Of a stretch of DNA of 26,802 nucleotides, positions 7,431 through 15,855 are shown piece after piece. Location: the NCBI GenBank assembly GCA_964455485.1, contig CAYVXT010000071.1, positions 1 through 26,802 on the forward strand, in the 5' to 3' direction. The notes under the pieces were generated by a model. It saw only the letters and a program-made list of their open reading frames with translations, ran no database searches and was not told where the DNA came from. This stretch comes from CAYVXT01 sp964455485. GTDB lineage: Bacteria; Patescibacteriota; Minisyncoccia; Phycocordibacterales; WO2-35-19. The position numbers were made by a program, and so were the translations under genes. Position 1 is the stretch's first letter; the number at the start of each line of letters is the position of its first letter.

Positions 7431-8696
7431 TTAGCGTGATATACCCTTTTTCTTTAACCATTCTGGAGACTGTCTTACAAGCCTTCCATAATCCTGAGAA
7501 CTTAATAAGAGGGGCTTGAGTGCTTCTTCAGCAAATACTCCATTTTGTGAACCTTTTGCCAAAATTACTGCATGATCACGGAGTTTATCTAAAACTATAA
7601 ATCCGGCTTCCTTGGATGATTTTGCCTCATAAACCGTACACTGCGCAGCCCTTGCTGCAGGAGCTAAATACTTATTTGCATCCTCGCCAATAGTCACAAC
7701 AAAATCCAGTAGTTTTGGATTACAAATTTTACCAATTTTTTTATGTTCAGATTCAGACGAGACTCCGAGCTCATTCATCATGCCCAATATAGCGATACGT
7801 TGACTTGCAGGATATGAATACAAGGTATCAAGTGCAATTTTTACTGCATCTGGGCTCGCATTGTATGTATCGTCTATAATCACAGAATTTTTTACACCCT
7901 GTAGTTTTTGCATTCTACCTGGAAAACTTTCAAAGTTTTCCAGGGTTTCTTTCATCTTATCTGGTGCAACAAAAAATTTTAGACCAATTATACAAGCTGC
8001 TGCCACCGAATATAGCTGTACTTCAGACACTGCATCATAAGTAGCATCGAATATTCTTTTTCCGTTATGAATGATTTCAAAGTAAAAACCTTTTACACCT
8101 CTCACAATATTATCTATCTTATATTCAGACCCAAAATCTTTACCATAAAAAATTACTTTCTTGTGGTCTATGTTTTCTGGAATATTTTTTGAGAGATCTT
8201 TGTTTGCAAAAACTAACTTGCTCCAAAATGAAACTGACCATTCTTCCTCCGCGACATCTTGAATAGAGGCAAAAAATTCCATATGTTCTGGAGCAATTGC
8301 GGTTAACACAGCAATATCAAGTTCTAAATACTTTCTAAACTCCGCAATCTGACCAGGACCATCGGTCCCAAGCTCTAGCACTACTGCATCAAATGGGTAT
8401 TTGCTATTGATTTTAATTTCGTTCGAAATAAATATCTTAAGCCAAGAAAATATATCTATAGGAGATGGCATTTCTTCCCTAAAAAATACCAAGGGGACAC
8501 TCACAATGTCATTATAATTTCCTTCCTGATAATTCACCCTCATCCCTTGTTCAAGTATTTTAGCAATTGCGATTTTCGTTGAAGTTTTCCCAATAGAACC
8601 AACAACCCCAATTATTTTAAAATTGTGCTTTGCCCGTAACCTCCTTACTTGGGATCCAAGAATTATAATTACTATTTTCTTAAAGAATGCCTTCAC
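7431..8696 (-). CDS. murF: MurF-like Mur ligase lacking the N-terminal substrate domain
   Basis: Mur ligases join amino acids or dipeptides to the UDP-MurNAc peptide using ATP; MurF adds D-Ala-D-Ala. The P-loop GSIGKTST is at residues 33-40 and the MurF-type signature DDTYNASPDAV at 275-285, with PGRMQ at 259-263. The C-terminal ligase domain is present. Compared with typical MurF, whose P-loop lies near residue 110, the N-terminal UDP-binding domain of about 80 residues is missing. It is replaced by a short hydrophobic/basic segment (residues 4-21). The Lys normally carbamylated (SI..IAEAK) aligns with Glu here (SIQDVAEEE, 144-152). The start is GTG at 8696. It is last in the mre-mrdA cluster, supporting a cell-wall role. 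Another Mur-ligase-like activity is possible. Confidence 0.8.
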   Translation of the reverse strand: MKAFFKKIVIIILGSQVRRLRAKHNFKIIGVVGSIGKTSTKIAIAKILEQGMRVNYQEGNYNDIVSVPLVFFREEMPSPIDIFSWLKIFISNEIKINSKYPFDAVVLELGTDGPGQIAEFRKYLELDIAVLTAIAPEHMEFFASIQDVAEEEWSVSFWSKLVFANKDLSKNIPENIDHKKVIFYGKDFGSEYKIDNIVRGVKGFYFEIIHNGKRIFDATYDAVSEVQLYSVAAACIIGLKFFVAPDKMKETLENFESFPGRMQKLQGVKNSVIIDDTYNASPDAVKIALDTLYSYPASQRIAILGMMNELGVSSESEHKKIGKICNPKLLDFVVTIGEDANKYLAPAARAAQCTVYEAKSSKEAGFIVLDKLRDHAVILAKGSQNGVFAEEALKPLLLSSQDYGRLVRQSPEWLKKKGISR

Positions 8697-8740
8697 ATCG
8701 CAATTCTACAATACTTCATTAAACATTTCCTATTTGACAT

Positions 8741-10447
8741 TTACTTAAAATATTCTGGAGTATTTTGAAGCATCCAATCAAAAGTTTGACGCATGACATA
8801 TGTGGCACCGGTCAAATTGTGTACTGGGCCACGTTCCATAACAGTGGCAAAAGCATACTTAGGATTTTCATATGGAAAGAACCCAATAACCCATGAGTTT
8901 ACAAATTGTTTTTTCGCTCCAAGTTCAGCAGTACCTGTTTTACCAGCAATAGCAAGACCTGGTATGTTTAAACCAGCAGCAGTACCCTCAGTCACAGACA
9001 TCCGCATACCTTCCTTTGGAATATTAAAACTCCGATCATCACCTTTTATATTTTCCCCATAAGATACAGTGCTGGTAGCAGTAAAAAGGATTGATGGTGT
9101 AACAAAGTGTCCCCCGTTTGCCAAAGCAGACACAGCAACAACGGCTTGAATTGGTGTAATTTGCATACCATATTGTCCAATAGAAGTATTGTAAGTATCA
9201 CCAACTCTCCAAATTTCACCTCCGAAATTTAAGGCCTTCCACTTAGGATCTGGTATAACACCTATTTCCTCTTTAATAGAATCAAATCCGGTTTTTTTTG
9301 TGAACCCAAACATTTCCAAATACTTTTTTATATTATCTATACCCAATCCCTTTTGGTTTTCAAACCCACCTCCAATTTGATAAAAATAAACATCACTTGA
9401 TACAGCGATTGCTTTACGCATATCAACAGCCCCATGTGCTTTCCAATCTTTGAAAATTGTAGGCTGATCTGGATTAAACCTATTTGGTACCACTAATTGT
9501 CCCGTAGAAACTATTTGTTTTTCAGGTGTAATCACTTTTTCTTCTAGGGCAGCGAATGCCATAAATGGCTTAACAATAGAACCAGGAGTATAAAGTCCGG
9601 ATATCGCACGATTCAAGAATGGATTATTTGGGTTTTTATAATAATTTTCAATGACACTAGATTCGTTTCCATCAGTCATAATTTGAGAGTTGTACTCTGG
9701 GTAGCTTGTCATTGCCAAAATTTCTCCAGAATGTACATCCATTATTACCCCCGCCCCACCCTCAAAACCAACTTGTCCCGCAAGATCACTTATATTCTTA
9801 TATAATCTTTCTTGAACTCTAGAATCAATAGATAAAACCGCATTTTGACCTTGAAGGGGTTTTTGTTGGACACTTTGAGATACAATGCTACCGTCCACTG
9901 CTGTTTCTATAAGTTCCAGACCATTTTTTCCTGAAAGAATTTCATTTAAATATTGTTCTGCTCCGTCCTTAGGGGAAAATTCTTCAGTATAGTAAAAGCC
10001 AGATTTATCTTTAGCAGGATACTTTAAAAATCCTAAAAGAATTCCAAAACCTTGCCTAGAAACATATTTTCTCAATGGAAAATCGGAATCATTTTCTGTT
10101 TTCTCATTCCACGCAAGCTCTTCCCCGTTACGGCTAAAAATTATTCCTCTTGGGGCGACCAGCAAAATTTGTTTTAACTTATTATTTTCACTTCTTTCCT
10201 TATATTCATCCCCATATACAATTTGCAACATCCAGAGTTTTCCTAAAAATAAAAAAATAATGAGTGCAGTAAAGACTGAGAATATTGTAAAAACAGCTGG
10301 TGTAATTGGTTTTTCTATACGACCCTCAAATTGGTAAACATCAAAATCAGGGAGATTTTTAGAATCAAGAAAAATTTCGTCAGGATTTATGTCACTATAC
10401 CTTCTGCGTTTGGACAAAAATATTGCCCTTTTTATAAAACCTAGCAT
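8741..10447 (-). CDS. mrdA: Class B penicillin-binding protein 2 (elongation transpeptidase)
   Basis: This is the transpeptidase of the rod complex that makes lateral-wall peptidoglycan. A cytoplasmic N-terminus of about 50 residues precedes one transmembrane helix (about 50-74). The pedestal and transpeptidase domains follow. Catalytic motifs are SIVK (290-293, nucleophile Ser290), SSD (350-352, the PBP2-type version of SxN) and KTG (503-505). The length of 568 is a little below the usual 600-650. It follows mreB-mreC-mreD, the classical arrangement for PBP2. No rodA is seen in this window. An extended -10 lies 10 nt before its start, so it may also be transcribed on its own. Confidence 0.93.
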   Translation of the reverse strand: MLGFIKRAIFLSKRRRYSDINPDEIFLDSKNLPDFDVYQFEGRIEKPITPAVFTIFSVFTALIIFLFLGKLWMLQIVYGDEYKERSENNKLKQILLVAPRGIIFSRNGEELAWNEKTENDSDFPLRKYVSRQGFGILLGFLKYPAKDKSGFYYTEEFSPKDGAEQYLNEILSGKNGLELIETAVDGSIVSQSVQQKPLQGQNAVLSIDSRVQERLYKNISDLAGQVGFEGGAGVIMDVHSGEILAMTSYPEYNSQIMTDGNESSVIENYYKNPNNPFLNRAISGLYTPGSIVKPFMAFAALEEKVITPEKQIVSTGQLVVPNRFNPDQPTIFKDWKAHGAVDMRKAIAVSSDVYFYQIGGGFENQKGLGIDNIKKYLEMFGFTKKTGFDSIKEEIGVIPDPKWKALNFGGEIWRVGDTYNTSIGQYGMQITPIQAVVAVSALANGGHFVTPSILFTATSTVSYGENIKGDDRSFNIPKEGMRMSVTEGTAAGLNIPGLAIAGKTGTAELGAKKQFVNSWVIGFFPYENPKYAFATVMERGPVHNLTGATYVMRQTFDWMLQNTPEYFK

Positions 10448-10457
10448 ATCGCGGTCA

Positions 10458-10466
10458 ATTATAGCA
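10458..10466 (-). promoter_or_regulatory. Extended -10 upstream of mrdA
   Basis: TG-C-TATAAT on the minus strand (TATAAT at 10458-10463) stands 10 nt before the mrdA ATG, in the gap after the mreD-like stop. No good -35 at 17 nt is present. Transcription from here would start about 3 nt before the ATG. Confidence 0.45.
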
Positions 10467-10475
10467 CCCTGATTG

Positions 10476-10730
10476 TTAGTGCCGCCAATCTAGATATTCA
10501 CTTAAAAATATTGCAGCGAGGAGAAAGGTTGTGCTCATTAAAAATAGTGTATTATCCCAAAACAAGCCTTCCCCAAAATAATAAACATTATCCAGGATAA
10601 TACCCACCAGAACCATCTCATACGGTACAGAAGTGAAGTAAACCCACATTATTGCTATAGGGATAAATAACCACCACCCCATCACTATTGGGATAAATAT
10701 TGAGGATATAAAAAAAATTAATCTTAACAT
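10476..10730 (-). CDS. mreD: Short MreD-like membrane protein
   Basis: This 84-residue protein is almost entirely hydrophobic, with about three membrane segments (MLRLIFFISSIFIPIVMGWW, an aromatic-rich second, and FLMSTTFLLAAIFL). It sits exactly where mreD lies, between mreC and mrdA. Canonical MreD has about 160 residues and five or six helices, so this is roughly half a normal protein. I prefer the ATG at 10730, 1 nt after the mreC stop, over one at 10760 that would overlap mreC by 29 nt. The name is inferred from position and hydrophobicity; I see no diagnostic motif. Confidence 0.6.
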   Translation of the reverse strand: MLRLIFFISSIFIPIVMGWWLFIPIAIMWVYFTSVPYEMVLVGIILDNVYYFGEGLFWDNTLFLMSTTFLLAAIFLSEYLDWRH

Positions 10731-10731
10731 G

Positions 10732-11541
10732 CTATTGTTGGGCCGATTCAATAAAAACAACTCTTATTCGTGCAATATCTTGAGGCAAAGATATCAACAC
10801 ACTTTTTAGTCCAGAGGATTCATTTGACTCAACTGCAGCCACTACTCCAATAATACTTGGAAATGATCCATAAGAAAGTATGTTGTCATTATTTTTTATA
10901 TCAAAATCAATAGGTACATCTACATGTATACCACCACCCCCTTGTCCTTTTACCTCAATATTTTCGCCAGTCCGTTCAACAAAACCATAGGATGATACAC
11001 CCGGAAATGAACTCAGAGTTACAACAGAAGTGCTTCGAGAAACGTTTGTGACCTTTCCAACAAGTGAGCGCTTACTTGAAAGTATTTCCATATTCTCCTT
11101 CACTCCATGCATTGCGCCCCTATTTATAATAAAAGTATCTAATGGTACTTGAGGAGGTTTGGCCAAAATTGATGCAGAAAAAAGTTTTCTATCTTTTTCT
11201 AAACCAAGTTCTGAACGGAAATCAATATTTTCTTTATCGATTGTTCCATAATCTGATTCTCTTGATCTCAATTCTGCTATCTGCAACAACAATTCTTCAT
11301 TAGTCTTTTGCAAAACGACTTTATCTTTAATTGGTGCAACAATCCAATTAGTCATTTTATGAAAAGTCGTTCCAACCGTAAGAGCTGGCAAAATCAGTCC
11401 GTCTAGCGCAAATCTGCCAAATGCAGTATTGGATATAAAGAGAATCAAAAAACAAGCAATTATAACGGTAAGTCCAAATTTTTTTAATTTGCTAGAAAGT
11501 GAACTTCCACTATTCCTCGTATGTTTTATTAGATAAATCAT
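10732..11541 (-). CDS. mreC: Rod shape-determining protein MreC
   Basis: MreC is the external scaffold that activates PBP2 and links it to MreB. A short cytoplasmic N-terminus with Lys/Arg is followed by one transmembrane helix (about residues 24-42), a coiled coil (about 70-100: KTNEELLLQIAELRSRE) and the double beta-barrel MreC domain (ILAKPPQVPLDTFIINRGAMHGVKENM, VGKVTNVSRSTSVVTL, GVVAAVE). The length of 269 is typical. Its start lies inside mreB, overlapping it by 32 nt, with no later Met before the membrane helix. This indicates coupled expression. Confidence 0.92.
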   Translation of the reverse strand: MIYLIKHTRNSGSSLSSKLKKFGLTVIIACFLILFISNTAFGRFALDGLILPALTVGTTFHKMTNWIVAPIKDKVVLQKTNEELLLQIAELRSRESDYGTIDKENIDFRSELGLEKDRKLFSASILAKPPQVPLDTFIINRGAMHGVKENMEILSSKRSLVGKVTNVSRSTSVVTLSSFPGVSSYGFVERTGENIEVKGQGGGGIHVDVPIDFDIKNNDNILSYGSFPSIIGVVAAVESNESSGLKSVLISLPQDIARIRVVFIESAQQ

Positions 11542-12577
11542 TTTCGTCAGGTACCAATATATCCTTAAACTGATCTAATTTTTCAAGTATTATACCGGTA
11601 CCGCGCACAACACATGTAAGAGGTTCATCGGCAATATATACTGGAATTTTTACTTCCTCCTCCAATATTTCAGCAAAACCTTTTATCATTGCGCCCCCTC
11701 CTGCTAAATGTATTCCTCTATGCATGATATCTGAAAGTACTTCTGGTGGAGTTGCTTCTAAAACTTCTTTTGTTGATTCAATCAATCTCTCGATTGAGTT
11801 TGATACAGCATCTCTCATATCTGAATCAGTGACAACTACTTCTTTTGGAAGGCCCGTTATCAAATCCCTACCTCTCGCTTTAGTTTCAATAGGACTTTCA
11901 GGAACAAGAGAACAAATTGAGATTTTTATTTGCTCTGCAGTTTTTTCTCCGATCACCATCTTGAATTCACTGCGTATATAAGAAATTATATCGTTATTTA
12001 ATCTGTCCCCTGCAATTCTTACATTTTTAGAACTCACAACACCACCTAATGAAATTACAGCAATATCAGCTGTACCACCACCTATATCAATGACCATATT
12101 GCCTACAGGTTCATATATAGGCATATGCATACCAACAGCTGCAGCCATAGGTTCCTCAACAATATGTACTTCACTTGCTCCAGCATTTCTTGTAGCATCA
12201 CGAACCGCTCGTGTTTCAACATTTGTAATATGTGAAGGCACCCCAACCACAACACGAGGGCCAAGAATTTTTTTTGAAATAATTTGAGCTTTATTAAGTA
12301 GGTAGTGTATCAACTCCTCTGTTACTTCAAAGTCTGAAATTACACCATCAACAATAGGCCTTACTGCAGCAATATGTGGTGGAGTCCTACCTAACATAGC
12401 TTTAGCCTCACTACCCACCGCTACTACTCTTCCAGTTTTTTGGTTAACAGCAACTACGGATGGTTCATTTAATATAACTCCTCTACCACGCACATACACC
12501 AACACATTTGCTGTTCCTAAGTCAATACCAATATCATTACGCAACAATCTTTTCCATTCCTCTATTTTTTCCTTCAT
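11510..12577 (-). CDS. mreB: Actin-like rod-shape protein MreB (copy 1)
   Basis: MreB is a membrane-associated filament protein that directs lateral-wall synthesis. The nucleotide-binding motifs are intact: IGIDLGTANVLVYVRGRG (phosphate 1), VIDIGGGTADIAVISLG (phosphate 2, about residues 162-178) and HLAGGGAMIKGF (adenosine motif, about 290-301). At 355 residues it is slightly longer than usual because of a 15-residue charged, amphipathic N-terminal extension (EKIEEWKRLLRN), a plausible membrane anchor. It heads mreB-mreC-mreD-mrdA-murF. A second, diverged mreB lies at 16502-17518. Confidence 0.97.
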   Translation of the reverse strand: MKEKIEEWKRLLRNDIGIDLGTANVLVYVRGRGVILNEPSVVAVNQKTGRVVAVGSEAKAMLGRTPPHIAAVRPIVDGVISDFEVTEELIHYLLNKAQIISKKILGPRVVVGVPSHITNVETRAVRDATRNAGASEVHIVEEPMAAAVGMHMPIYEPVGNMVIDIGGGTADIAVISLGGVVSSKNVRIAGDRLNNDIISYIRSEFKMVIGEKTAEQIKISICSLVPESPIETKARGRDLITGLPKEVVVTDSDMRDAVSNSIERLIESTKEVLEATPPEVLSDIMHRGIHLAGGGAMIKGFAEILEEEVKIPVYIADEPLTCVVRGTGIILEKLDQFKDILVPDENDLSNKTYEE

Positions 12578-12583
12578 GGCATT

Positions 12584-12613
12584 AATCTATCACAAAACTT
12601 CAATTATTCCCAA
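12584..12613 (-). promoter_or_regulatory. Promoter of the mreB-murF cluster
   Basis: On the minus strand, TTGGGA (12608-12613), an 18-nt spacer and extended TG-A-TAGATT (-10 at 12584-12589) lie upstream. The -10 ends only 6 nt before the mreB ATG, which predicts a leaderless mRNA. The -35 overlaps the end of the proS terminator tract. Confidence 0.5.
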
Positions 12614-12637
12614 AATAAAAAAGCTTGTTAAACAAGC
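12613..12637 (-). terminator. Intrinsic terminator of proS
   Basis: A 6-bp stem (GCTTGT 12623-12628 with ACAAGC 12632-12637) and 3-nt loop is followed on the minus strand by TTTTTTATTTT. It lies 10 nt past the proS stop. Confidence 0.85.
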
Positions 12638-12646
12638 AGAATTATA

Positions 12647-13891
12647 TTAAATGATATTTATAAGCTCCTGTTCAGAATAAAGCTTAACTTCACCACTTTT
12701 TCTATATTTCACTTCAAATTTTTCTAAAGCCAAGTTTTTCCCGCTTACAATAATTTGAAATGGGATACCTACAAGATCGGCATCAGCAAATTTTTCTCCC
12801 GCTCTCAGATCACGATCGTCGTACAAAACATTATCTTCACCCAGCATTTTGTATATCTTTTCTGCAGCCGCTTTTACTTCAGTGTTCTGAGAAGGAATTT
12901 CTATAATATGAAATTTAAATGGCGCTACACTCTCCGGCCAAACCAAACCCTTTTCATCAGACATTACCTCTGCTATCACGCCCATAAGTCGTGTAATTCC
13001 AATTCCATACGAACTCAAATGTACCGGTACTCTTACCCCAGAACTGTCTGTGAAGTATAGTCCAATCTGCTCACACTTCTTGCTACCAAAGTTAAATATA
13101 TTTCCCACTTCCGCTGATTTTAATTTTTCGAAATCGGATTCTTGAAGTCCTAATTTATTTAATGTTTCTGTATTAAATATTTCCTCATTCAACGCTATCT
13201 TTGCCGACCTATTTACATAAATATTATCCTCACCTGCATCACATATCGTTTGAAATTCATGGCTAAACTTATCAGTAAAAACTCCCCCCGAGGCAGAAGT
13301 TACAAATGTAATTTCTCCAAGACCAATACGATCAAAGACATTTTTATATGAATTTATAGTTCGGTTATAAAATTCCATATTCTCCTCTTCATCCCTTGCA
13401 AAGTAATACATATCTTTCATTACAAACTCTCGGCATCTCATGATTCCACTTTTAGCTCTAACTTCATTACGTAATTTATTTTGGAATTGATGTACAGCAA
13501 TCGGTAGGTTTGAGTAGCTCGATACATAATTCAACATCATATTTGAAATTGGCTCCTCATGGGACCAACCAAAACCAACTTCAGCTCCTCCGTTTATTTT
13601 TGATTTAAACCACACATCCACCTTATCATCACTCCACCTGTCAGTTTTTTGCCACACTTCTTTATCCTGAAGAGTTGACATTATTATTTCACTTGAACCT
13701 AGACCCGCCATTTCTTCGTTTACTATAGTTTTTATTTTGTTTATCACTGAAAAACCAAGTGGCAAAAAAGAATAGACACCAGCCATTTCTTTATGCAAAA
13801 AACCTGCACGAATTAAGAGTTGTGCATTTTTTGCTGTTTCGTCGCTCGGAGCTTCGCGCCTAGTTTTGGTAAAAAGTTTACTTTGTCTCAT
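12647..13891 (-). CDS. proS: Prolyl-tRNA synthetase without editing insertion
   Basis: This class II enzyme charges tRNA-Pro. Motif 1 is around GFLHKEMAGVYSFLPLG (about residues 31-47), motif 2 is LRNEVRAKSGIMRCREFVMKDMYYF (about 140-164, two stretches) and motif 3 is SSYGIGITRLMGV (about 292-304). The C-terminal anticodon-binding domain starts near 320. The usual bacterial enzyme has about 570 residues because of an editing domain (INS) of about 180 residues between motifs 2 and 3. Here only about 60 residues fill that gap, so the total is 414. Mischarged Ala-tRNA-Pro must be tolerated or cleared by a separate deacylase. It is a single-gene unit between a strong promoter and terminator. Confidence 0.95.
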   Translation of the reverse strand: MRQSKLFTKTRREAPSDETAKNAQLLIRAGFLHKEMAGVYSFLPLGFSVINKIKTIVNEEMAGLGSSEIIMSTLQDKEVWQKTDRWSDDKVDVWFKSKINGGAEVGFGWSHEEPISNMMLNYVSSYSNLPIAVHQFQNKLRNEVRAKSGIMRCREFVMKDMYYFARDEEENMEFYNRTINSYKNVFDRIGLGEITFVTSASGGVFTDKFSHEFQTICDAGEDNIYVNRSAKIALNEEIFNTETLNKLGLQESDFEKLKSAEVGNIFNFGSKKCEQIGLYFTDSSGVRVPVHLSSYGIGITRLMGVIAEVMSDEKGLVWPESVAPFKFHIIEIPSQNTEVKAAAEKIYKMLGEDNVLYDDRDLRAGEKFADADLVGIPFQIIVSGKNLALEKFEVKYRKSGEVKLYSEQELINII

Positions 13892-13900
13892 TGTTTCTTT

Positions 13901-13929
13901 ATGTTATCGCAGAGACTGCGTTTGGTCAA
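13901..13929 (-). promoter_or_regulatory. Promoter of proS
   Basis: On the minus strand, TTGACC (13924-13929), exactly 17 nt, and TAACAT (13901-13906) are present. The -10 ends 9 nt before the ATG, so the leader would be about 2-3 nt long. Confidence 0.65.
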
Positions 13930-13956
13930 AATGAAGTTTTATTAAATTATGAACTG

Positions 13957-13965
13957 TGTTATAAA
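13957..13965 (+). promoter_or_regulatory. Extended -10 of the small membrane protein gene
   Basis: TG-T-TATAAA (13957-13965) lies 9 nt before the ATG at 13975. The hexamer 17 nt upstream (TTTTAT) is weak. It diverges from the proS promoter about 30 bp away. Confidence 0.4.
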
Positions 13966-13974
13966 CCAAAACAG

Positions 13975-14169
13975 ATGAGAACAGCCTTTTGGATTTTTGT
14001 TTGTATAGCCAACCTCTCACTAATTTTTGGGATTGTACTGCTATTCATGTCCCACAATAGCCCTGGGGTTTGGTTACTTGGTACCATTTTAACCATTGGC
14101 GGCCTACTCGTCGACATGTCGCTCTACGTTACAAGAGGCCACTGGAGCCAGTACTACGACGAGGATTAA
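13975..14169 (+). CDS. Small two-helix membrane protein, unknown function
   Basis: The 64-residue product has two hydrophobic segments (about residues 4-25 and 32-53) joined by SHNSPG, and ends in a polar, acidic tail (RGHWSQYYDED). I do not recognise the family. I chose the ATG at 13975 because a -10 lies 9 nt upstream and the protein then begins just before the first helix; the reading frame stays open back to an ATG at 13891, which would overlap the proS start. The gene stands alone on the plus strand between divergent proS and convergent rseP, with a strong terminator. Its 3' half is GC-rich (34 of 60 bases at 14101-14160), unlike its neighbours, which hints at a different origin. Confidence 0.65.
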   Translation: MRTAFWIFVCIANLSLIFGIVLLFMSHNSPGVWLLGTILTIGGLLVDMSLYVTRGHWSQYYDED

Positions 14170-14172
14170 AAA

Positions 14173-14201
14173 TCAGCACCCCGGACTACCCGGGGTTTGC
14201 T
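14173..14201. terminator. Bidirectional intrinsic terminator
   Basis: A perfect 7-bp stem (ACCCCGG 14178-14184 with 14190-14196) has a 5-nt loop. On the plus strand it is followed by TTGCTTTTAT; on the minus strand GCTGATTTTT follows. It ends the small membrane gene and, from the other side, the mreB2-rseP transcript. Confidence 0.85.
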
Positions 14202-14202
14202 T

Positions 14203-15297
14203 TTATAAAATCTTCAGAATATCTCGATATGTAATGAAAACCATAAGCGATATAAGCAGAGCAAATCCAACCGTGTTTGCAATTACCGCAAACTTTATAT
14301 TCACTTGCCGTTTGGTAAGTGCTTCGTAGGCTACAAATAATAGACGGCCTCCATCAAGAGCGGGGAAAGGTAACAAATTTATCACAGCAAGATTAATTGA
14401 TATGAGTGCTGTAAATGTAACCAAATATGTAAAACCAAGCCTAGTCGCATCTCCTACAAGACCAACTATACCTACAGGTCCAGTGACTTGAGAAATATCC
14501 GCCTTACCAACAACAGCGTCTCTTATAAGACCTAAAACACCGGCAACAGTAAGATATGAAATTTTAATAGTTGTTACAGCTCCTTGATAGAAAGCTTTGT
14601 GGGGAGGCAACGTTAGAGTACCAACCATATCCATACTTATGCCAATGATTTTTTTATCAGGCACCAATTCAGTAGATGGAGTTATAGAAAAATTATACTT
14701 TTCACTTCCTCTTTTAATATCTAGCTTAATGGAACCAGTAGAATTATTTATGTAACCAGATATTAAGTCCGGGTTAAGATTTGAAAAATTTTGATTATCA
14801 ACAAACACACTTTCTATCTGATCGCCTGCCTTTAGAATCCCATGAGCTGGAGAGTTTGGCATAATACCAACAACTGTCAGTTTTGGATTTTTAACCACAC
14901 CGCCAAAATCGTTTTCGATCGGAGAAGCCACTCCTGCCATAAATGAAATTGAAAACAGAATCCAAGCAAATAAAATATTGAAAATAACTCCTCCTGCCAA
15001 TATTGCTGCTTGCCACTTTTTTGATATTTGTGTAAAACGAAAATTTTTTGAGACAGTTTCGGAAGAATTTTCTGTAGACTCATAATTTTCGCCCAAAATT
15101 TTAACGAACCCACCAAATGGTATCCAATTTAAACTAAAAATTGTCCCCCACCTTTTACCAAGCGTCAGTGCTCTTGGTGGGTAGCCAAAGCCAAACTCTT
15201 CAACATGAACTCCAGCTTTTTTAGCTGCCAAAAAATGCCCGAGCTCATGGACTAAAACTAAAACACCAAGAACAATTATAAAAACAATTAACGTCAT
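14203..15297 (-). CDS. rseP: Site-2 membrane zinc metalloprotease (RseP/M50 family)
   Basis: This is an intramembrane protease of the kind that cleaves anti-sigma factors and remnant signal peptides. The zinc site is HELGH (His17, Glu18, His21) in the first membrane helix, with the third ligand in NLLPFPALDGG (Asp315). A GGFVKILGE membrane loop lies near residue 62 and a single PDZ domain spans about 130-200 (VVGIMPNSPAHGILKAGDQI). About four membrane helices are visible. The 364-residue length fits single-PDZ members. It starts 1 nt after frr, in an mreB2-holB-frr-rseP transcript. Its substrate is unknown; no anti-sigma factor is seen nearby. Confidence 0.93.
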   Translation of the reverse strand: MTLIVFIIVLGVLVLVHELGHFLAAKKAGVHVEEFGFGYPPRALTLGKRWGTIFSLNWIPFGGFVKILGENYESTENSSETVSKNFRFTQISKKWQAAILAGGVIFNILFAWILFSISFMAGVASPIENDFGGVVKNPKLTVVGIMPNSPAHGILKAGDQIESVFVDNQNFSNLNPDLISGYINNSTGSIKLDIKRGSEKYNFSITPSTELVPDKKIIGISMDMVGTLTLPPHKAFYQGAVTTIKISYLTVAGVLGLIRDAVVGKADISQVTGPVGIVGLVGDATRLGFTYLVTFTALISINLAVINLLPFPALDGGRLLFVAYEALTKRQVNIKFAVIANTVGFALLISLMVFITYRDILKIL

Positions 15298-15298
15298 A

Positions 15299-15847
15299 TC
15301 ACCCTCTTATTTCTGTTTCTTTTTTTGCAGCTAATTCGTCAAGCTTTTTATTTCCTTCATCTATAATTTTTTGCAATTCATCTTTCAACCTAAACTTATC
15401 ATCTTCACCCATTCCCCCCTCTTTTTCTTTCTCTTCTATCATTTTTGATGTTTTATCTCGAACTCCCCTTAATGACACTCTCGCCTCTTCGAGTTTAGAT
15501 TTCACTACTTTAATAAATTGTTCCCTTCGTTCAGAAGTAAGTTCAGGGAAAATCAATCTAATACCTTTATCGTATGGCGACATTGAAAGCCCTAAATTTG
15601 AAGCATCTATTGCCTTCTCAATTGCTTTACCAATACTCATGTCCCAAGGTTCAATTTTTACTGTCTTAACATCTTCGATTAAGATATTTGCAAGCTCACG
15701 TATTGCCATTTTGCTACCATAAGCGTCAACTTGAACGAAGTCTAAAATAGTAGGTGTCGCTCTGCCTGTTCGGATCAAGGACAGCTCTTTTATAAGCCAT
15801 TCTTCCACACCTCTCACCTTTTCTTTTGTATCTGTAAAATTAAACAT
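15299..15847 (-). CDS. frr: Ribosome recycling factor
   Basis: Together with EF-G, RRF splits post-termination ribosomes. From the ATG at 15847 the product is 182 residues (MFNFTDTKEK), matching the usual 185. Conserved elements are LSLIRTGRATPTILDFVQVDAYGS, KIEPWD, AIDASNLGLSMSPYDKG, RLIFPELTSERREQ and the C-terminal helix with VRDKTSKMIEEKEKEG. An in-frame ATG 10 codons upstream would overlap holB and add non-conserved residues, so I reject it. The start lies 8 nt after the holB stop. Confidence 0.97.
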   Translation of the reverse strand: MFNFTDTKEKVRGVEEWLIKELSLIRTGRATPTILDFVQVDAYGSKMAIRELANILIEDVKTVKIEPWDMSIGKAIEKAIDASNLGLSMSPYDKGIRLIFPELTSERREQFIKVVKSKLEEARVSLRGVRDKTSKMIEEKEKEGGMGEDDKFRLKDELQKIIDEGNKKLDELAAKKETEIRG

Positions 15848-15855
15848 AATATGTA

